The notes beneath the pieces are model-generated. The model worked only from the letters and a program-made list of their open reading frames with translations, ran no database searches and was not told where the DNA came from. Positions 9,217 through 18,336 of a stretch of DNA of 64,000 nt are shown piece after piece. The DNA comes from Streptoalloteichus hindustanus (GTDB lineage: Bacteria > Actinomycetota > Actinomycetes > Mycobacteriales > Pseudonocardiaceae): assembly GCF_900129375.1 (NCBI RefSeq), contig NZ_FQVN01000009.1, forward strand, positions 124,001 to 188,000. Reading direction: 5' to 3'. The first letter of the stretch is position 1. Each line of letters begins with the position of its first letter. Made by a program: the position numbers and the translations under genes.

Positions 9217-9531
9217 TCACACCGCGCGTCGCTTGAGCTTCCGCCGCTCCCGCTCGGACAGACCGCCCCAGATCCCAAAGCGCTCGTCGTGCGCCAGTGC
9301 GTACTCCAGGCACTCGGCACGGACCTCGCACCCCGCGCAGATCCGCTTCGCCTCCCTGGTCGATCCGCCCTTCTCCGGGAAGAACGCCTCCGGGTCGGTC
9401 TGCGCGCACAGAGCGCGTTCCTGCCAGTCCTGTTCCTCTGCCGCGCCGAACAGTTCAGCCAGCACGTCCACGCTGGCCGGTTCGGCGCCCCCCCGCTCCG
9501 TCACCAGGCTCCCTAGGATCCACTGCTGCAT
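9217..9531 (-). CDS. whiB2: WhiB-family iron-sulfur regulator (WhiB2/WhmD-like)
   Basis: A 104-residue WhiB protein. Cysteines at 42, 65, 68 and 74 (C-x22-C-x2-C-x5-C) would hold the 4Fe-4S cluster; GIWGG at 86-90 and the basic tail ERERRKLKRRAV form the sigma-contact and DNA-binding end. WhiB2/WhmD proteins control septation and cell division in mycobacteria and streptomycetes. ATG 9531 has GAGGAGG eight bases upstream. Position between the membrane glycosyltransferase and the F420 genes matches Rv3260c. The residues before about 33 are poorly conserved in the family, so a shorter form is possible. Confidence 0.93.
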   Translation of the reverse strand: MQQWILGSLVTERGGAEPASVDVLAELFGAAEEQDWQERALCAQTDPEAFFPEKGGSTREAKRICAGCEVRAECLEYALAHDERFGIWGGLSERERRKLKRRAV

Positions 9532-9589
9532 GTCGTCCGCCTCCTCGCCTTCCGCACTCCCCGGTTGGCGGACTCGCCGTCCCTACAGC

Positions 9590-9640
9590 GAATGACACCG
9601 ATGTGATTACACCTGTGTCACAGCAACGACGCAAGCGGGG
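9590..9640. promoter_or_regulatory. Candidate whiB/S2P control region
   Basis: In the 175-bp divergent gap the least GC-rich stretch reads TGTGATTACACCTGTGTCACA at about 9604-9624, flanked by TGTGA and TCACA arms. It lies about 75 bp upstream of the whiB start. The symmetry suggests a regulator site, but the 11-base spacing is not that of a CRP site and no regulator is identified. Confidence 0.35.
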
Positions 9641-9706
9641 AACACCCGTCCGGGGAAGACTCCGAACGGAGTAGGTGGAGCTCCGCTAGCTGGGCAGACT
9701 GGACCA

Positions 9707-10459
9707 GTGACGCGTTCTCACGTCCGACCGAGCCCCCTGTTCCTCGGCATCCTCGCCGCCACCGCGGCGGGGGGTGTCCTGTCCACTCTCGCCACCCCGA
9801 CCGCGCGGACCGCCGGCATCGTCGTCCTGGTCCTCGGCGGGTGGGCGGTCTCGCTGTGCCTGCATGAGTTCGGGCACGCGTTCGTCGCCTACCGCGGCGG
9901 CGACCACGCCGTGCGCGCGAAGGGCTACCTCACCCTCGACCCCCGCCACTACACCGATCCCGTCCTGAGCCTGCTGATCCCGTTGCTGCTCCTGGTGGTC
10001 GGCGGCGTTCCGCTGCCCGGCGGCGCCGTCTGGATCAACCACCACGCGCTGCGCTCGCGGGGCGTGGAGTCCCTGGTGTCGCTGGCCGGACCGCTGGCGA
10101 ACCTCGTCGTGGGCGGGCTGCTCACCGCGGTGGTCGCCGCGGTGGACCTGCCGACCGGGTTGTGGTGGGGGCTGTCCTACCTGGCGCTGCTGCAGATCGC
10201 GGCGTTCGTCCTGAACATCCTCCCGGTGCCCGGACTGGACGGTTTCGGCGTCCTGGAGCCCTACCTCTCCTACGGGGCGCGCGAGTTCGCGGCGAAGGTC
10301 CGCCCGTGGGCGCCGCTGGCGCTGTTCGCGGCGCTGTTCGCCGTCCCCGAGCTCAACGCCCTCTTCTGGGATCTGGTGTTCACCGTGTTCGACACCGTGG
10401 GCGGCGACTTCCGCGGCGCGGCGAACGGCATGCGCGAGTTCATGTTCTGGCGGCGGTGA
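9707..10459 (+). CDS. Site-2 protease family (M50) membrane metalloprotease
   Basis: A 250-residue polytopic protein with the zinc motif HEFGH (residues 53-57) at the end of a hydrophobic segment and the second metal-ligand region NILPVPGLDGF (about 165-175), the two hallmarks of intramembrane S2P enzymes. It is short and lacks a PDZ domain, so it belongs to the minimal group whose substrates are mostly unknown. The GTG at 9707 has no clear ribosome site, so a leaderless transcript is possible. It precedes fbiA by 49 bp and may be read with it. There is no anti-sigma partner next to it. Confidence 0.9.
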   Translation: MTRSHVRPSPLFLGILAATAAGGVLSTLATPTARTAGIVVLVLGGWAVSLCLHEFGHAFVAYRGGDHAVRAKGYLTLDPRHYTDPVLSLLIPLLLLVVGGVPLPGGAVWINHHALRSRGVESLVSLAGPLANLVVGGLLTAVVAAVDLPTGLWWGLSYLALLQIAAFVLNILPVPGLDGFGVLEPYLSYGAREFAAKVRPWAPLALFAALFAVPELNALFWDLVFTVFDTVGGDFRGAANGMREFMFWRR

Positions 10460-10508
10460 CCCGTCCGGTCCCGGATCGGGCCGCTCCGCCGCGTGCGAGG
10501 ATCGCGCC

Positions 10509-11519
10509 GTGAAGGTGGTTGTGCTGGTTGGGGGCGTGGGCGGCGCGCGTTTCCTCATGGGCGTGAAGGCCGCGTTGGGCATGCCCGCTGTGGGAACAGC
10601 GGAAACGGCGGGCGGGCCCGGGGACGGTCCGGCGCACGAGGTCGTGGCGGTGGTCAACACCGGCGACGACGTGTGGATGCACGGGTTGCGGATCTGCCCC
10701 GACCTGGACACCTGCATGTACACCCTCGGCGGTGGCATCGACACCGAGCGGGGCTGGGGCCGGGCGGGCGAGTCCTGGACGGTCAAGGAGGAGCTGGCCG
10801 CCTACGGCGCCGACCCGACCTGGTTCGGGCTCGGCGACCGGGACATCGCCACCCACCTGGTCCGCTCCCGGATGCTGCGGGCCGGCTACCCGCTCTCGGC
10901 GGTGACCGAGGCGTTGTGCGACCGGTGGAAGCCCGGGGTGCGGCTGCTGCCGATGACCGACGAGCGCGCGGAGACGCACGTCGTGGTCGACGACCCGGAC
11001 AGCGGGGAGCAGCGGGCGATCCACTTCCAGGAGTGGTGGGTGCGCCACCGCGCCGGGCTGCGCGCGCACGCGTTCGTGCCCGTGGGCACGGACGAGGCCG
11101 AGCCGGCGCCCGGCGTGGTGGAGGCCATCGCGTCGGCGGACGCGGTGCTGCTCGCGCCGTCCAACCCCGTGGTGAGCGTCGGCACCGTCCTGGCCGTGCC
11201 GGGAATCCGCCGGGCGCTGCTGGAGGGCCCGGCGAAGATCGTCGGGCTGTCGCCGATCGTGGGCGACCGGCCGCTGCGGGGAATGGCCGACGCCTGCCTG
11301 GACGCGATCGGCGTGGCCACGACGGCCGAGGCCGTGGGCCGGCACTACGGAGCCAGGGGCCAGGGCGGGATTCTGGACGGCTGGCTGGTGCACGAGGGCG
11401 ACCGGGCCGAGGTGCCGGGGGTGACCGTGCGCGCGGTTCCCCTGCTGATGTCCGATGTGGACGCGACCGCCGAGATGGCGCGGGACGCGTTGCGGCTGGC
11501 GGGGGTGTGGCATGACTGA
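10509..11519 (+). CDS. fbiA: 2-phospho-L-lactate / phosphoenolpyruvate transferase of F420 synthesis
   Basis: Transfers the phospho(enol)lactyl group onto the deazaflavin Fo, giving (dehydro)F420-0. The 336-residue sequence opens with the family motif [15 protein letters not shown] and contains [29 protein letters not shown] and [13 protein letters not shown], all typical of CofD/FbiA. GTG 10509 has AGGA upstream. The stop overlaps the fbiB start by 8 bp, so translation is coupled. Matches Rv3261. Fo synthase (fbiC) and fbiD are not in the window. Confidence 0.95.
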   Translation: MKVVVLVGGVGGARFLMGVKAALGMPAVGTAETAGGPGDGPAHEVVAVVNTGDDVWMHGLRICPDLDTCMYTLGGGIDTERGWGRAGESWTVKEELAAYGADPTWFGLGDRDIATHLVRSRMLRAGYPLSAVTEALCDRWKPGVRLLPMTDERAETHVVVDDPDSGEQRAIHFQEWWVRHRAGLRAHAFVPVGTDEAEPAPGVVEAIASADAVLLAPSNPVVSVGTVLAVPGIRRALLEGPAKIVGLSPIVGDRPLRGMADACLDAIGVATTAEAVGRHYGARGQGGILDGWLVHEGDRAEVPGVTVRAVPLLMSDVDATAEMARDALRLAGVWHD

Positions 11520-12867
11520 GCGGGTGCCCGGCGACCACGCGGCCGACCGGATCGAGCTGCTGCCGGTCCTCGGCCTGCCCGAGTTCCGGCCGGGCGACGA
11601 CCTCACGGCGGCGATCGCCGAGGCCGCGCCCTGGCTGGCCGACGGCGACGTCCTCGTCGTCACCAGCAAGGTCCTGTCCAAGGTGGAGGGACGGCTGGTC
11701 CCGTCTCCCGACGACCCCGAGGAGCGCGACGCGCTGCGCCGGCGGCTGGTCGAGCAGGAGGCGGTGCGGGTGATCGCCCGCTTCCGGCGCACCCTCATCA
11801 CGGAGAACCGGCTGGGCATCGTGCAGGCCGCCTCCGGGATCGACTCGTCCAACGTCTTCGGCAACGAGCTCGCCCTGCTGCCCGAGGACCCGGACGGCTC
11901 GGCCGCCCGGTTGCGGGCCGGGCTGCGGGAGCGGCTCGGCGTCGAGGTCGCCGTCGTCGTCACCGACACGATGGGCCGCGTGTGGCGGGTGGGCCAGACC
12001 GACATGGCGATCGGCTCGTCGGGGCTGTCCGTGCTGCACCGCTACGCCGGCCGGGTCGACGCGCAGGGCAACGAGCTGGCGGTGACCAGCGTCGCGGTGG
12101 CCGACGAGGTGGCCGCCGCCGCCGACCTGGTCAAGGGCAAGCTGGGCGGGGTCCCGGTCGCCGTGCTGCGCGGTCTGTCCTATGTGGACGACGGCTCCAC
12201 GGTGCGCGACCTGCTGCGGCCGGTCGAGGAGGACATGTTCCGCCTCGGCACGCGGGAGGCGATCGCCCAGGGCCGCCGCGAGGCGGTGCTGGTGCGCCGT
12301 TCCGTGCGCTCCTTCGCCGACGAGCCCGTCGACGAGGACGCGCTGCGGCGCGCGGTCGGCGCGGCGCTCACCGCTCCCGCGCCGCACCACACCCGGCCGG
12401 TGCGGTTCGTCTGGCTCCGCGACCGTCCACTGAGGACGAAGCTGCTGGAGGCGATGCGCGCGGCGTGGCGGTCCGACCTGGAGCGCGACGGGCTGCCCCC
12501 GGAGCGGGTCGAGCGGCGCGTGCGGCGGGGCGACCTGCTGTTCGCCGCGCCCGAGCTGGTGCTGCCCTTCCTCGTCCGCGAGGGGGCGCACGACTACCCC
12601 GACCCGCGGCGGGCCGCCGCCGAGCGGACGATGTTCACCATCGCGGGCGGCGCCGCCGTGCAGGGCCTGCTGGTCGCGCTCGCGGCCGAGCAGCTGGCCT
12701 CCTGCTGGGTCTCCTCGACCCTCTTCTGCGCGGACGTGGTGCGGTCGGTGCTCGACCTGCCCCCGACGTGGGAGCCGCTGGGCTCGGTCGCGGTGGGCCA
12801 CCCGGCCGACAACCCGCTGGAGCCGCGCCCGCCGCGGGAGCTGACCGAAGGACTGGTGGAACTGTGA
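11512..12867 (+). CDS. fbiB: F420-0:L-glutamate ligase with C-terminal nitroreductase domain
   Basis: Adds the gamma-linked glutamate tail to F420-0; the fused second domain reduces the dehydro intermediate using FMN. The protein has 451 residues. Residues about 10-245 are the CofE ligase ([35 protein letters not shown]). Residues about 255-445 are the nitroreductase domain ([20 protein letters not shown]). The full fusion typical of actinobacteria is intact. ATG 11512 overlaps fbiA by 8 bp. Its TGA overlaps the nudix start (GTGA), placing all three in one operon. Matches Rv3262. Confidence 0.95.
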   Translation: MTERVPGDHAADRIELLPVLGLPEFRPGDDLTAAIAEAAPWLADGDVLVVTSKVLSKVEGRLVPSPDDPEERDALRRRLVEQEAVRVIARFRRTLITENRLGIVQAASGIDSSNVFGNELALLPEDPDGSAARLRAGLRERLGVEVAVVVTDTMGRVWRVGQTDMAIGSSGLSVLHRYAGRVDAQGNELAVTSVAVADEVAAAADLVKGKLGGVPVAVLRGLSYVDDGSTVRDLLRPVEEDMFRLGTREAIAQGRREAVLVRRSVRSFADEPVDEDALRRAVGAALTAPAPHHTRPVRFVWLRDRPLRTKLLEAMRAAWRSDLERDGLPPERVERRVRRGDLLFAAPELVLPFLVREGAHDYPDPRRAAAERTMFTIAGGAAVQGLLVALAAEQLASCWVSSTLFCADVVRSVLDLPPTWEPLGSVAVGHPADNPLEPRPPRELTEGLVEL

Positions 12868-13412
12868 CGAACGCGCTGCACGCCGACGCGGTGCGCACCC
12901 TCACCGGGTGGCGGACGGGCGACAGCGGCCAGGAAGCGCTCCGGCACGGGTTCCTCGCCTTCCTCGCCGCGCGGGAGGACGGCTGCCTGCGGTCCTGCGC
13001 GCCCGGGCACCTGACCGCATCGGCGCTCGTGGTGGACGCCGACGCCGAGAACGTGCTGCTGACCCTGCACCCCCGGGTGGGGCGGTGGCTCCAGCTCGGC
13101 GGGCACTGCGAGCCGGAGGACGACTCGCTGGTCGGCGCCGCGCTGCGCGAGGCCACCGAGGAGTCCGGCATCGCCGGGCTGGAGATCGACCCGACGCCGC
13201 TCCAGCTCGACGTGCACCCGATCACCTGCTCGCTCGGCGTGCCCACCCGGCACCTGGACGTGCGGTTCCTGGTGCGGGCGCCGTTCGGCGCGGCGGCGGT
13301 GCGCAGCGACGAGTCGCTCGACCTCCAGTGGTGGCCCGTCGACCAGCTTCCGTCCAATGTGGACACCGTGCCGGAGCTCGTCCGGCTCGCGCTGGCTCAG
13401 ATCGCGCGGTAG
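12864..13412 (+). CDS. NUDIX hydrolase
   Basis: A 182-residue protein with a complete NUDIX box: [20 protein letters not shown] followed by ESGI, giving the G-x5-E-x7-REUXEEXGU metal site. These enzymes cleave nucleoside diphosphates linked to another group. The substrate cannot be read from sequence. GTG 12864 overlaps the fbiB stop by 4 bp, so it is translated with the F420 genes; a housekeeping role around F420 or flavin nucleotides is possible but unproved. It ends inside the convergent glycosylase gene with a 16-bp overlap. Confidence 0.9.
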   Translation: MTNALHADAVRTLTGWRTGDSGQEALRHGFLAFLAAREDGCLRSCAPGHLTASALVVDADAENVLLTLHPRVGRWLQLGGHCEPEDDSLVGAALREATEESGIAGLEIDPTPLQLDVHPITCSLGVPTRHLDVRFLVRAPFGAAAVRSDESLDLQWWPVDQLPSNVDTVPELVRLALAQIAR

Positions 13413-14332
13413 TCGCGGGCGCCGAACCGGGGTCCGCGGCGCTCGCGGCGGACCCCGGACGCCTCGACGTAGCGGACGGCGCGCTGCCGCTGCGGCGCGT
13501 AGGGCGCGAGCACCGCCAACATCCCGTCGTCGTCGAGGGGCCGCCCGAGCAACGCGTGCCCCACCACGCTCGGGACGTGGTAGTCGCCGACGCTCACCGC
13601 ATCCGCGTCGCCCCAGGCCCGCTGGGCGACCTCCGCCGCGGTCCACACCCCGACGCCCGGCACGAGCCGCAGGAGCCGCCGCCCCTCCTCACCCCGCAGC
13701 AGCACCGCGCGTTCGAGCCGGTTCGCCACGCCCGCGACGGCGATCAGCGTGCGGCGGCGCGCCCCGTCGACCCCCGCGCGGTGCCACTCCCAGTCCGTGA
13801 CGGCCCGCAACGCCTGTGCCGTCGGCGGGACGCGGGTGCCCTCCGGCGCCGGCCCGGGCGCGGGAGTCCCGAACCAGCGGCACAGCTCCCGCCACGACCG
13901 CCACGCCTCCCGCAGGGTGACCTTCTGCTCCAGCACGGCGGCCACGAGCACGTCCCACACCCGACCGGTCGCTCCGAGCCGCAGCCCCGGATTCCGCCGG
14001 CGCGTCTCGGCCACCAGCGGGTGGTGCGCCTCGAAACCGCTGTCGTCGTCGTGCGCGCCGAGCAACGCGGGAACCCCGTCGAGTGCCCACGCCGCGCCCG
14101 GCCCCCACGCCGTGGCGTCGACCGCGTCAGCCGCGCGCCGCACCAGGAGGGTCGCCGGCCCGGCGGGCGTCGTCATCGCCCGCCACACGCCTCCGCCGCC
14201 GTCCACCCGGAACGCGGGGTCGCCCGAGCCCTTCCGCAACGGGCCCAACACCGCCATCAGGTCCAGCGGGAACTCCGGCCGCCACAACCGGCTCGCCGGC
14301 CGCTCGCCCACGACCCCGACAACGCTGACCAC
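13397..14332 (-). CDS. DNA-3-methyladenine glycosylase, AlkA-like
   Basis: Removes alkylated bases from DNA in base excision repair. The 311-residue protein has a helix-hairpin-helix GPD core in its C-terminal half: LVPGVGVWTAAEVAQRAWGD is the hairpin, followed by DADAVSVGDYHVPS, whose aspartate is the expected catalytic residue. The N-terminal part (about 1-100) resembles the AlkA-N fold. GTG 14332 gives the longest plausible product. It stands alone on the minus strand, convergent with the nudix gene and 110 bp from manC. No Ada-type regulator is nearby. Confidence 0.85.
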   Translation of the reverse strand: MVSVVGVVGERPASRLWRPEFPLDLMAVLGPLRKGSGDPAFRVDGGGGVWRAMTTPAGPATLLVRRAADAVDATAWGPGAAWALDGVPALLGAHDDDSGFEAHHPLVAETRRRNPGLRLGATGRVWDVLVAAVLEQKVTLREAWRSWRELCRWFGTPAPGPAPEGTRVPPTAQALRAVTDWEWHRAGVDGARRRTLIAVAGVANRLERAVLLRGEEGRRLLRLVPGVGVWTAAEVAQRAWGDADAVSVGDYHVPSVVGHALLGRPLDDDGMLAVLAPYAPQRQRAVRYVEASGVRRERRGPRFGARDYRAI

Positions 14333-14442
14333 CCGCGAAGTCTAGGACCGCCGCGCACCGCCCCCGCACCGCGCTCCACCGCGCTGAGCTCGATCAACGT
14401 GCCCGTCGCGGTCCCCGAGCCGGTGCGGGCGGACCCGGCGGG

Positions 14443-15546
14443 TCAGGCGTCGGTGGAGAAGCGCACGGCGCCGTCGGGCAGGGAGACGCCCGGCCAGACG
14501 CGGGCGCCGTCGAGCAGCTCGCAGCGCGCGCCGATGACCGCGTCGTCGCCGATCACGACGTCCCGCAGGACCGCGCCATCGCCGATCCGCGCGTTGGCGC
14601 CGACGACACAGCGCTCCACGACCGCGCCGGCGCCCACGACCGCGCCGTCGAACAGGACCGAGCCGTCGATCCGGGCGCCGGAGCCGACCATGCAGCCCGC
14701 GCCGACGGTGGAGCCGCCGACCAGCGCGGCGTCATCCCGCACCAGAGCGCCGTCCAGCACGATCGCGCCGCCCGGCTCGCCGGGGAGCGCGGCCGAGGGC
14801 GCAATGCCGCGCACCAGGTCCGCGCTGCCCTGCACGAACGCGGCCGGCGTTCCGAGGTCCAGCCAGTAGGAGGCGTCCACGTGCCCCTGCAGGCGCGCGC
14901 CGGCGGCCAGCAGGCCGGGGAAGGTCTCCCGCTCCACCGACACCGGGCGCCCGGCGGGGATCTCTTCGATCACCTCGCGGCGGAACACGTAGCAGCCGGC
15001 GTTGATCTGGTCGGTCGGCGGGTTCTCGGTCTTCTCCAGGAAGGCCGTCACCCTGCCCTCGGCGTCCGTGGGCACGCAGCCGAACCGGCGGGGGTCGGTC
15101 ACCTTCACCAGGTGCAGCGTGACGTCCGCGTTGACCTCGCGGTGCGTGCCGACCACGGCGGGCAGGTCCACGCCGGAGAGGATGTCGCCGTTGAACACCA
15201 TCACGTCGTCGGCGCGCAGGCGGTCGGCGACGTTGCGGATGGCGCCCGCGGTGTCCAGCGGCTCGCTCTCGACCACGTACTCCAGGTCCAACCCCAACGC
15301 GGCCCCGTCACCGAAGTGCTCCTCGAACACCGACGCCTTGTACGAGGTGCCGAGCACCACGTGCGTGATGCCGGCGGCGCGGATGCGGGAGAGCAGGTGG
15401 GTGAGGAAGGGCACGCCCGCGGTCGGCAGCATCGGCTTGGGCGCGGACAGCGTGAGCGGGCGCAGCCGGGTGCCCTTGCCACCGACCAACACGACCGCGT
15501 CCACCCCCCGCAGCGGTTCCGGCGACGGACGCTGGGTGGCCGACAT
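14443..15546 (-). CDS. manC: Mannose-1-phosphate guanylyltransferase (GDP-mannose pyrophosphorylase)
   Basis: Makes GDP-mannose from mannose-1-phosphate and GTP. The 367-residue protein has an N-terminal nucleotidyltransferase domain with the signature VVLVGGKGTRLRPLT (about 17-31), the metal Asp in VFNGDIL, and a C-terminal left-handed beta-helix of hexapeptide repeats (about 255-360) as in the mycobacterial enzyme (Rv3264c, called ManB or ManC). Sugar and base specificity are inferred from position with manA and manB. ATG 15546 has an excellent GAGGAGGAG ribosome site. It diverges from the small gene at 15658. Confidence 0.9.
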   Translation of the reverse strand: MSATQRPSPEPLRGVDAVVLVGGKGTRLRPLTLSAPKPMLPTAGVPFLTHLLSRIRAAGITHVVLGTSYKASVFEEHFGDGAALGLDLEYVVESEPLDTAGAIRNVADRLRADDVMVFNGDILSGVDLPAVVGTHREVNADVTLHLVKVTDPRRFGCVPTDAEGRVTAFLEKTENPPTDQINAGCYVFRREVIEEIPAGRPVSVERETFPGLLAAGARLQGHVDASYWLDLGTPAAFVQGSADLVRGIAPSAALPGEPGGAIVLDGALVRDDAALVGGSTVGAGCMVGSGARIDGSVLFDGAVVGAGAVVERCVVGANARIGDGAVLRDVVIGDDAVIGARCELLDGARVWPGVSLPDGAVRFSTDA

Positions 15547-15657
15547 GCCGTTGACTCCTCCTCATTCCTACGGGACCCCGTTAGGGGGAATACTCTGGCA
15601 GAGCAATCTCAGCACGCGGGCGTCGGACCCGCCGCAATACACCTGGAGAGGTCAGCG

Positions 15658-16035
15658 ATGGACCCTCGCGAGCGTGCCGACGAACTCCTGGCGAGGGCCA
15701 GGGCCCGTGGTGGCTTCGTCGTCACGCCGGACTCCGCCACCTCGCCGATGGACGCGGCGAACACCATCCAGATTCCGCGCATCGTGGTCGACTCGGTCGA
15801 TCCGCGCAACGCGGGCGACCTGGAGTCAACGCTCATCCTCCCGCCGACACCGTCGCCGGCCCGTCCCCCGGCGCCCGGAGCCGGCGGCCAGAACCCGGCG
15901 CTGCCGCCACCGCCCGGCCAGTCCGGCCACCTCGCGCCCCCACCCGGCCAACCCGGCGGGTTCGGGCCGCAGGGCTCGCAGGCGGCCCCGAAGCCGTACA
16001 CACCCCCGCAGCGTCGGCCGCAGGGCGGTCGCTGA
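15658..16035 (+). CDS. Small protein with Pro/Gly/Gln-rich tail, unknown function
   Basis: A 125-residue protein I do not recognise. Residues 1-70 look structured and charged (MDPRERADELLARARARGG at the start, then IPRIVVDSVDPRNAGDLEST). Residues 70-125 are low-complexity Pro/Gly/Gln. There is no signal peptide or membrane segment. ATG 15658 has a GGAGAGG ribosome site and codon use is that of its neighbours, so I consider it real. It faces the wbbL gene, with a hairpin between them, and is divergent from manC. Confidence 0.75.
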   Translation: MDPRERADELLARARARGGFVVTPDSATSPMDAANTIQIPRIVVDSVDPRNAGDLESTLILPPTPSPARPPAPGAGGQNPALPPPPGQSGHLAPPPGQPGGFGPQGSQAAPKPYTPPQRRPQGGR

Positions 16036-16087
16036 ACTCCCCCCTCGCATCGCTCCCCGGGCATGATGACGTGACCCGGGGACCTCG

Positions 16088-16124
16088 GGTGGCCCTCACC
16101 AGGGAAAACGTGGTGAAGGCCACC
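16088..16124. terminator. Bidirectional hairpin between convergent genes
   Basis: GGTGGCC at 16088-16094 pairs with GGCCACC at 16118-16124, and inside it TCACC pairs with GGTGA. It separates the 125-residue protein gene from the convergent wbbL gene. There is no long T tract. Confidence 0.6.
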
Positions 16125-16143
16125 TCGGGAGCCGGACCGCGCC

Positions 16144-17022
16144 TCAGCGCTCACCGGCGCGCGCCTCCAGCCGGGACCGCACCGCGAGCCCCGCCTTCAC
16201 CGCCAGCCGCAGCGGCGCCCAGACCGGACCGCGGTGCCGGTCGGCGATGAACTGGTAGGCGCTGTCGTGGTGCGCGGCGAGCATCCGGGCCGACGAGTGC
16301 CGCGTGGAGTGGCCGCCGATGTGCGTCACCTCGGCCGTGGGCACGTAGACGTTCTGCCACCCGGCCCTGGCGAGCCGGTCCCCGAGGTCGACGTCCTCGA
16401 AGTACATGAAGTAGCGCGGGTCGAACCCGTCGACGGAGTCGAAGGCCGTGCGCCGCAGCAACAGGCACGAGCCGGACAGCCACCCGGCGGCGCGCTCGAC
16501 GACCGCCGTGTCGGACTGGCGGTAGGCCCGGCTCCACGGGTTGGCCGGCCAGACCCTGCCGAGCACCGCGTGGCCGACACCCTTGCCCAGCGAGGGAACC
16601 AGCCGCGCCGACGGGTAGACCGCACCATCCGGCTCCCGCACCAGCGGCCCGAACGCGCCGCCGCGCCGCCACCGCCCGGCCGCCGCCAGCAGCTCGTCCA
16701 GCGAGCCGGGCGCCCACTCGACGTCCGGGTTCGCCACGACGACCCAGCCGACCTCGGGGGGAAGCTGCGCGATCGCCCGGTTCGCCGCCGTGCCGTACCC
16801 CAGGTTCGCGCCGGTGCGGAACAGCTCGACGCCGTCCCGCTCCGCGGCGCGCTCGGGCGCGCCGTCCACCGAGCCGTTGTCGGCGAGCACCACCCGGACC
16901 TGGCGCGTTGTCGCCGTGGCGAGGGTGTCCAGGAAGCGCTCCAGCGCCTCTCCTGGCGAGTAGGTGACGGTCACGACGGCGAGCTCGTCGCCGTAGGGCG
17001 TGGTCTGCTGGGGCTGGCTCAC
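16144..17022 (-). CDS. wbbL: Family 2 glycosyltransferase, WbbL-type rhamnosyltransferase
   Basis: A 292-residue GT2 protein in the position of Rv3265c (WbbL1), which transfers rhamnose from dTDP-rhamnose to GlcNAc-PP-decaprenol to start the arabinogalactan linker. Visible features are AVVTVTYSPGE at the start, a VVLADNGSVDG nucleotide loop, NPDVEWAPGSLDELL at the DXD-like site and YFMYFEDVDLGDRL near the active-site base. The dTDP-rhamnose genes rmlB and rmlD lie downstream in the window, supporting the donor assignment. Acceptor specificity is inferred from synteny only. GTG 17022. Confidence 0.85.
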   Translation of the reverse strand: MSQPQQTTPYGDELAVVTVTYSPGEALERFLDTLATATTRQVRVVLADNGSVDGAPERAAERDGVELFRTGANLGYGTAANRAIAQLPPEVGWVVVANPDVEWAPGSLDELLAAAGRWRRGGAFGPLVREPDGAVYPSARLVPSLGKGVGHAVLGRVWPANPWSRAYRQSDTAVVERAAGWLSGSCLLLRRTAFDSVDGFDPRYFMYFEDVDLGDRLARAGWQNVYVPTAEVTHIGGHSTRHSSARMLAAHHDSAYQFIADRHRGPVWAPLRLAVKAGLAVRSRLEARAGER

Positions 17023-17083
17023 GCCGCCACATTCTGCCGCTGCCGCGTGGCGGCCACCCGCACCGCCGTCCCGCCGGGCACGG

Positions 17084-18235
17084 TCACCGACCGCGGCGGC
17101 GCAGCACGTGCGCCCGCCCGTACGCCTCGCGGTGCCGGACCGAGCTCGCCGCCCAGGAGAACTCCTTGGACCGCCGCTGCGCGGCGCTGGCGAGCGCCGA
17201 CCGGCGCGCGGGGTCGTCCAGCAGGTCGCCGAGCGCGCCGGCGATGTCGCCGGCCCCGACGCCGCAGTAGGCCACCGTGTCCCCGCCCACCTCGGGCAGG
17301 CTCAGCCGCCGCGTGGTCAGCACGCACGCGCCGCAGGCCATCGCCTCCAGCACCGGCAGGCCGAACCCCTCGCCGAGGCTCGGGTAGGCGACCAGCTCCG
17401 CCCCGCCCAGGAACCCGGCGAGCCCCTCGAACGGCAGGTAGCCGGCCCGGATCACCCGGACCCGGTGCGGCACGGTGTCCAGGGCGCGCTCCACCTGGCC
17501 GTCCCAGCCGGGCTGGCCGGCGAGCACGAGCGCGGGCGCGTCGGCCCTGCCCTGGCAGGCCCTGGCGAACCCGCGGATCAACGCGGGCACGTTCTTGCGC
17601 GGCTCCAGCGCGCCCAGGAACGCCACGTACGGGGTTCCCTCCAGGGCCAGGTCGCGCCGGACGGCGGCGACCTCCTCGGGCGTCGGCGGGTGGAACCGCT
17701 CGGTGTCGACGCCGTGGTGCGCGACCTGGAGCGCCCTGCGGTCGGCCCCGGCCACCCGCACCAGCTCGTCGGCGGTGGCCCTGCTGGGCACGATGTTCAG
17801 CTCGGCCCGCCGCAGCGACGCCCTGGTCCACGCCCGGAAGAACCGGGCCTTGACCGAGGAGTGCAGACCGGCGTCGGTGAAGAAGGTCGCGTCGTGCAGC
17901 GTAACGACGGAGGCGACCGGATTGGCCAACGGCGTGGTGTAGTGCGGTGAGTGCAGCACGTCCACGTTCAGTCGGCGGACCAGCCTGGGCAGGGTGGTCT
18001 GCTCCCAGGTGAGCCGGGCGGTGCGGGTGGCGACCGACTCGGCGGCCGGCACCACCCTGGACCCCGGCGCGAGCCGGGTGAACAACTCGGCGTCCCTGGG
18101 CTGGCAGACGACCGTCAGGCGGGCGCCGTCGGAGTCCAACGCGGCCACCAACGCGTCCACGTAACGGCCGACGCCACCGCGGTCGGCAGGGACGGCGGTC
18201 GCGTCGACGAGCACGCTGGGGTCGGCGAGTGGCAC
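17084..18235 (-). CDS. Family 4 glycosyltransferase
   Basis: A 383-residue GT-B enzyme, cytoplasmic or peripheral. The N-terminal acceptor half begins SVLVDATAVPADRGGVGRYV. The C-terminal donor half has the GALEPRKN hinge region and the nucleotide-sugar motif GEGFGLPVLEAMACG, whose first Glu is the usual EX7E base. The predicted enzyme is retaining. Donor and acceptor are not known. It lies 61 bp from wbbL and about 100 bp from another GT4 gene, all on the minus strand, so the three probably form one unit of envelope glycan assembly. Confidence 0.88.
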   Translation of the reverse strand: MPLADPSVLVDATAVPADRGGVGRYVDALVAALDSDGARLTVVCQPRDAELFTRLAPGSRVVPAAESVATRTARLTWEQTTLPRLVRRLNVDVLHSPHYTTPLANPVASVVTLHDATFFTDAGLHSSVKARFFRAWTRASLRRAELNIVPSRATADELVRVAGADRRALQVAHHGVDTERFHPPTPEEVAAVRRDLALEGTPYVAFLGALEPRKNVPALIRGFARACQGRADAPALVLAGQPGWDGQVERALDTVPHRVRVIRAGYLPFEGLAGFLGGAELVAYPSLGEGFGLPVLEAMACGACVLTTRRLSLPEVGGDTVAYCGVGAGDIAGALGDLLDDPARRSALASAAQRRSKEFSWAASSVRHREAYGRAHVLRRRGR

Positions 18236-18336
18236 CAGGGAAGCCTAAGGCTCGCGGTGACCGGCCAGGTCCCGTTTGGTCGAGTCGCGCACCACTTGGC
18301 GGCACCCCCGGCGCCGGCGCGGCCGGCCGTCGTCGC

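Noticed and set aside
11455-11511. fbiB starting at the upstream GTG within fbiA
   Set aside because: The added 19 residues are Trp/Arg-rich and unlike the family; ATG 11512 gives the normal start.
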